Below, piece by piece: positions 6,901-9,246 of a stretch of 9,246 bases of DNA (positions are counted from its first letter, which is position 1; every line of letters begins with the position of its first letter). A program made the position numbers and the translations under genes. The notes below the pieces were generated by a model that searched no databases, had not been told where the DNA came from, and saw nothing but the letters and a program-made list of their open reading frames with translations. This DNA comes from Gemmataceae bacterium (GTDB taxonomy: Bacteria > Planctomycetota > Planctomycetia > Gemmatales > Gemmataceae), in NCBI GenBank assembly GCA_009691815.1, contig SIAL01000118.1, positions 1 through 9,246 of the forward strand. Direction: 5' to 3'.

Positions 6901-6930
6901 TTGAACCATTTCCACCGAGCGGCGTACAAT
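6901..6930 (+). promoter_or_regulatory. Predicted sigma70-type promoter of the Cys-rich gene pair
   Basis: TTGAAC (6901-6906) and TACAAT (6925-6930) are separated by 18 bp. The -35 matches the consensus at 4 of 6 positions and the -10 at 5 of 6. The start of transcription would be near 6937, leaving a 17-nt leader with the ribosome site. Just upstream are the palindrome CCAATTGG (6884-6891) and a tandem GGGATT repeat (6891-6902) that overlaps the -35, possibly operator sequence. Confidence 0.55.
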
Positions 6931-6953
6931 CCTTAGGGAGAAGGTGTTGGGAA

Positions 6954-7352
6954 ATGTCCCGGTTTTTGTCCAGTCTGGCGATCTTGGCCACTATCATGGG
7001 GACCCTGCCCCTCGCTTGGTGCTGTCAGCTTGGGGCTGCTCCTCTTTCGTGTTGCGCCAAGGCAACGCCAAATTGCTGTTCACAAAAAGAGCCAACCGCT
7101 GAGCAAAGGGCCGACTGTTTCGAAATCAGAAACCCTTCCCAAGGGTCCCAAACCAACTGTTTTATTTGCCAAAAAGGGACCGAGTTTTTTCCCCGAATCG
7201 AGCCTTGGGAACCCCTTCAACCCGGCTTGGTTTCCGGTTTGTCGGTTGAGGCATTTGCCCCTCGGGATTCCTTGGTTCAAAAGGGACTCGCTCCTGTCCG
7301 CCGGAATGGTGCTCCATCGCTTTGGTTGGTCTTTTGCTGTATTCGCTGTTGA
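6954..7352 (+). CDS. Exported cysteine-rich protein of unknown function (132 aa)
   Basis: I do not recognise a characterised family. Residues about 1-22 look like a Sec signal peptide (R3, then a hydrophobic run to A21). The mature part opens with three Cys-Cys pairs, C23-C24, C33-C34 and C41-C42. C55, a C69-F-I-C72 (CxxC) pair, and C128, C129 and C132 at the extreme C-terminus follow, giving 12 Cys in 132 residues. No clean lipobox is seen. Paired cysteines outside the membrane suggest disulfide bonding or metal binding, which is inference only. ATG 6954 is chosen over the in-frame ATG at 6888 because the promoter (-10 at 6925-6930) lies between them and AAGGTG (6941-6946) is 7 nt upstream. 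It is first in a two-gene unit with the next Cys-rich gene, 91 bp on. The middle of the protein (about 76-125) has few cysteines and no visible motif. Confidence 0.68.
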   Translation: MSRFLSSLAILATIMGTLPLAWCCQLGAAPLSCCAKATPNCCSQKEPTAEQRADCFEIRNPSQGSQTNCFICQKGTEFFPRIEPWEPLQPGLVSGLSVEAFAPRDSLVQKGLAPVRRNGAPSLWLVFCCIRC

Positions 7353-7443
7353 AACTCCCAGGGCTTCCCGAGGCATTCGTTTTGGGGTAGCCCAACTGTG
7401 GTCCCTTGTGGTATGAGTTTCATGAACACACGGAGTTTGAAAA

Positions 7444-7770
7444 ATGAGTAAGAGCGTAGAGTCATTTGTTTTTGGCGTCTTGGTCTTAATGGCGGCGGGA
7501 ATAACCGCCTTTGGACTCTTTCAAGATAGCCCTCCTAGCCAAGGGGGCAAAATCTGCCCCCACGAAACTGCCTTTGTGACGCATTCTTGTTGCGCCCTGC
7601 CCGACTGCATTCCTGGGGGCGACTGTTGCCTCAATACCCATTGTTGCGACACTTGTCTCGAGGACAATGCCGATTGTTGCCCAACCAAACTTGCTACCAA
7701 GCAGGTCGGCGCCAAGGTGGCACCTTGCCATTCTGTCGACAGGGGACTTGAGCCCTGTTGTGCCAAATAA
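7444..7770 (+). CDS. Membrane-anchored or exported cysteine-rich protein of unknown function (108 aa)
   Basis: No characterised family is recognised. An N-terminal hydrophobic segment (about 8-26) is a signal anchor or signal peptide. The outer domain has 14 Cys in about 80 residues, including five Cys-Cys pairs: C49-C50, C61-C62, C67-C68, C78-C79 and C105-C106. Single Cys are at 38, 55, 71 and 95, with several His nearby (H40, H47, H66, H96). CC-x3-4-C steps (49/50/55 and 67/68/71) give it a metallothionein- or disulfide-knot-like look, but the spacing matches no family I can name. GGAG (7432-7435) lies 8 nt before the ATG. No promoter is evident in the 91-bp gap after the first Cys-rich gene, only a small TTGGG/CCCAA hairpin (7382-7395), so co-transcription is likely. 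A strong terminator follows the stop by 31 bp. A role in binding metal ions or redox buffering at the cell surface is inference. Confidence 0.8.
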   Translation: MSKSVESFVFGVLVLMAAGITAFGLFQDSPPSQGGKICPHETAFVTHSCCALPDCIPGGDCCLNTHCCDTCLEDNADCCPTKLATKQVGAKVAPCHSVDRGLEPCCAK

Positions 7771-7801
7771 ACGGCGCAAGGATGATTGACCGAAAACCAT
7801 G

Positions 7802-7843
7802 AAGCCGCGGAATTCCTGTTTGGGATTTCGCGGCTTTTGTTTG
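7802..7843 (+). terminator. Rho-independent terminator of the Cys-rich gene pair
   Basis: The arms at 7802-7813 and 7825-7836 pair at 11 of 12 positions (GCCGCG/CGCGGC core) around an 11-nt loop, followed by TTTTGTTT. It lies 31 nt after the second Cys-rich stop. It is also about 29 nt past the convergent PIG-L gene's stop, and a looser T-rich stretch on that strand may let it work both ways. Confidence 0.85.
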
Positions 7844-7864
7844 CAATCAGACCAAAGGCGTCGC

Positions 7865-8674
7865 TCAACCGGGCAGGGTGACCGGTGCCGGGGTTTGGGC
7901 AAACCCGCTAAGCGTGTTCAAAAGGTTATCGGTTCCAATTGGGGTGGGGAAACAGATCCTTTCCCCATGGCTAAAGCCCGTTCTTGAACCCCAATAGATG
8001 GAGTGCCCCGTGAGGGTATGTTGGATCTTTGCCAATCGTGGACTATCAAACTGACTCGGATAGCAGGCAACCGAACGGAGTTTACGCTCAAAAGTTTTGG
8101 AAATATCCACAATACACATACCGTGCCAAATCCGCTCTTCGGCGTCGAACGGAAAAGGAGCGTAGGCCAAATGCGGAATGCGCCAAGGCTTGGTCATGGC
8201 ATAGCGGTCTTCCCACTGGGAAAGCTGCGATCCAAAACGGGCGGCCTCGATGAGTAGGTGCGCCTGATGATGGTCCGGGGATCCGGCGGGGGTTCGACCG
8301 GCAATTCCAAGAACCAGATGCGGTCGGAGGCGACGAAAAATCGTGGCCAGTTGATACCGATTGCCCGGTTCATCCATGAGGTTTCTGTTGGGCAGATCCA
8401 ATAACAATCGTAAAGGAACCCCTAGCTCTTTTTGGGCGGCAATGGACTCTTCAATCCGGCCCTGCCTTGTCCCACGGGGGGTCGGTTCGCCATCGGTAAG
8501 ATCCACCATGGCAACGGATTTTCCCTGAGCAACCAAACCTGCCAAAGTTCCTCCGCAGAGAATCTCCAGATCATCAGGATGGGCGCCCACCGCGACCACA
8601 TCCCAAGGCTTTTCCAGTGCCCAAAGGGGCAAGTTGTCCCCGATAACAAAATGGTGACCAGGAATGGTACTCAC
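7865..8674 (-). CDS. PIG-L/LmbE family deacetylase (BshB1-like)
   Basis: A 269-aa zinc hydrolase of the family that removes acetyl groups from N-acetylglucosaminyl compounds, including the bacillithiol and mycothiol precursors. The zinc motif A31-H-P-D-D35 opens the domain (H32 and D35 as ligands, D34 as base). L-T-D-G-E (59-63) follows. The second motif is S132-P-D-H-H-Q-A-H139, with H135 the expected third ligand; the usual first His of HPDH is Ser here. IVDISKTFERKLRSVACYPSQF (188-209) matches the BshB1-type signature (IVDIS, then CY-x-SQF). The start is GTG with GGAG 5 nt upstream; no ATG precedes the catalytic motif. It lies 35 bp downstream of the Ig-repeat gene on the same strand and is convergent with the Cys-rich pair. 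The other bacillithiol genes (bshA, bshC) are not visible, so the substrate could be another N-acetyl sugar. The family assignment is firm; the bacillithiol role is tentative. Confidence 0.9.
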   Translation of the reverse strand: MSTIPGHHFVIGDNLPLWALEKPWDVVAVGAHPDDLEILCGGTLAGLVAQGKSVAMVDLTDGEPTPRGTRQGRIEESIAAQKELGVPLRLLLDLPNRNLMDEPGNRYQLATIFRRLRPHLVLGIAGRTPAGSPDHHQAHLLIEAARFGSQLSQWEDRYAMTKPWRIPHLAYAPFPFDAEERIWHGMCIVDISKTFERKLRSVACYPSQFDSPRLAKIQHTLTGHSIYWGSRTGFSHGERICFPTPIGTDNLLNTLSGFAQTPAPVTLPG

Positions 8675-8709
8675 GGAAACTCCAACCTTTGACTCGGGGG
8701 ACCGCTTGC

Positions 8710-9246
8710 CTAGTTGATGTTTAAGGTGAAAGGCATGGTGGGATCCGTGCCGATTCCATTGGAGGCCGTGAGAGTGAAGGTGTACGCCCCCTTGACTGCG
8801 GCAGTGGTGCTGGCAAGAACCCCGGTGGTGGCATTGAGCGTTACCCCGGAAGGTAGGGATCCGGTTGAAACGGTGTAGGTTGGGGCAGGGAGCCCAATCG
8901 CGCTGACCGTGAAGGACCCCGCTGTTCCCGCCGTAAACGAAGCGGTGTTGTTGGAGGTAAAGGTCGGGGCGGTTGCCGCCGCGATAATCAGCGTAAAGGG
9001 CTGAGTAGCGGGAGTCCCAACCCCATTGGAGGCGGTGAGGGTGAAGGCATAGGTCCCAAGGGCCGCCCCGGTTGTGCTTGCCAAAAATCCGTTGGCGCCG
9101 TCCAAAGTGACCCCGGCCGGTAGCGTTCCGGTGGTTACTTCAAAGCCGGGAGCAGGGGTCCCTGTGGCCGCCACAATAAAGTTCGAGGCGGTGCCTTGAA
9201 CAAAGGTTTTGGTTGCCGCGGAGGTGAATGCAGGGGCCTTGTCAAT
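8710..9246 (-). CDS. Ig-like (He_PIG-type) repeat protein, C-terminal part (5' end beyond right edge)
   Basis: The frame runs off the right edge, so only the last 178 residues are seen. They consist of two tandem repeats of 89 and 86 residues, each beginning A-P-x-F-T-S and containing G-x-P-A-P, the T-G-x-L-P-x-G-V-T-L turn, A-S-T-T, and F-T-L-T-A-S-N-G. This is the pattern of putative-Ig (He_PIG-like) beta-sandwich repeats. They are Ala/Thr/Gly-rich with no Cys or Trp. Such repeats build large secreted or surface proteins, and more copies are likely upstream. The protein stops just as the second repeat finishes (FTLNIN), with no sorting tail or membrane anchor. A GTG at 9174 could pass for a start, but the repeat pattern continues through it to the edge, so it is internal. 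It lies 35 bp upstream of the PIG-L gene. Confidence 0.9.
   Translation of the reverse strand: MDKAPAFTSAATKTFVQGTASNFIVAATGTPAPGFEVTTGTLPAGVTLDGANGFLASTTGAALGTYAFTLTASNGVGTPATQPFTLIIAAATAPTFTSNNTASFTAGTAGSFTVSAIGLPAPTYTVSTGSLPSGVTLNATTGVLASTTAAVKGAYTFTLTASNGIGTDPTMPFTLNIN
8713..8970 (-). repeat. Ig-like repeat unit B (258 bp, 86 aa), terminal copy
   Basis: It starts at APTFTS and ends at FTLNIN, directly before the stop. It lacks only the 3-residue linker end of unit A. The core blocks are nearly identical to unit A, while the first 20 residues and residues 45-62 have diverged. Confidence 0.85.
8971..9237 (-). repeat. Ig-like repeat unit A (267 bp, 89 aa)
   Basis: This is the first complete copy in the window, in phase with the reading frame. 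It starts at APAFTS and ends at IIAAAT. It shares the P-A-G/S-G-V-T-L, LASTT and FTLTASNG blocks with unit B at the same spacing. Confidence 0.85.

Noticed and set aside
6779..6997. N-terminal extension of the Gfo/Idh protein to 6997
   Set aside because: The extension has no Gfo/Idh similarity and crosses the divergent Cys-rich promoter and start. A strong AGGGAG site sits 8 nt before ATG 6778, where the family normally begins.
7521..7902. Minus-strand frames (115 and 138 codons) across the second Cys-rich gene
   Set aside because: They overlap a gene with a proper ribosome site, signal segment and terminator. They run through that terminator and show no domain.

Overview
The window reads as an ordinary chromosomal stretch of a moderately GC-rich bacterium. 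A planctomycete (Gemmata-like) is my best guess. This rests on the mix of a Gfo/Idh/MocA oxidoreductase with a Planctomycetes/Lentisphaerae-style variant active site, small exported Cys-Cys-rich proteins, putative-Ig (He_PIG-like) repeats, and a lipoprotein sugar-binding protein. It is an inference from gene content, not from a marker gene. I see no rRNA, tRNA, CRISPR array, insertion sequence or phage gene.

Layout from left to right. (1) A ribose-type sugar-binding lipoprotein on the minus strand runs off the left edge. (2) Upstream of it, on the same strand, is a classical short-chain dehydrogenase/reductase (SDR). (3) Divergent from the SDR, across a 100-bp gap with a recognisable plus-strand promoter, is a PLP-dependent alpha-oxoamine synthase family enzyme (BioF / KBL / serine palmitoyltransferase superfamily). 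(4) Convergent with that is a full-length glycogen/alpha-glucan phosphorylase of the DUF3417 type, starting with GTG. (5) A 298-bp gap rich in inverted repeats follows, including a DnaA-box-like 9-mer inside a hairpin. (6) Next is a minus-strand Gfo/Idh/MocA-family protein in which two of the three usual catalytic residues are replaced. (7) Divergent from it is a well-delimited plus-strand unit of promoter, two small exported cysteine-rich proteins (132 and 108 aa; 12 and 14 Cys) and a strong rho-independent terminator. (8) Convergent with that unit is a PIG-L/LmbE (BshB1-like) N-acetyl-sugar deacetylase. (9) At the right edge is the C-terminal end of a large repetitive Ig-like surface or secreted protein.

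How the genes may work together. The SDR and the oxoamine synthase form the most suggestive metabolic pair: condensation of an acyl thioester with an amino acid, then ketone reduction, as in the first two steps of sphingoid-base synthesis. The sequence alone does not fix the substrate. The phosphorylase (glycogen breakdown), the sugar-binding lipoprotein and the Gfo/Idh protein are general carbohydrate functions without an evident shared operon. The most novel-looking item is the self-contained Cys-rich two-gene transcription unit. It has no recognised function and sits beside a deacetylase of the family used for low-molecular-weight thiol synthesis.
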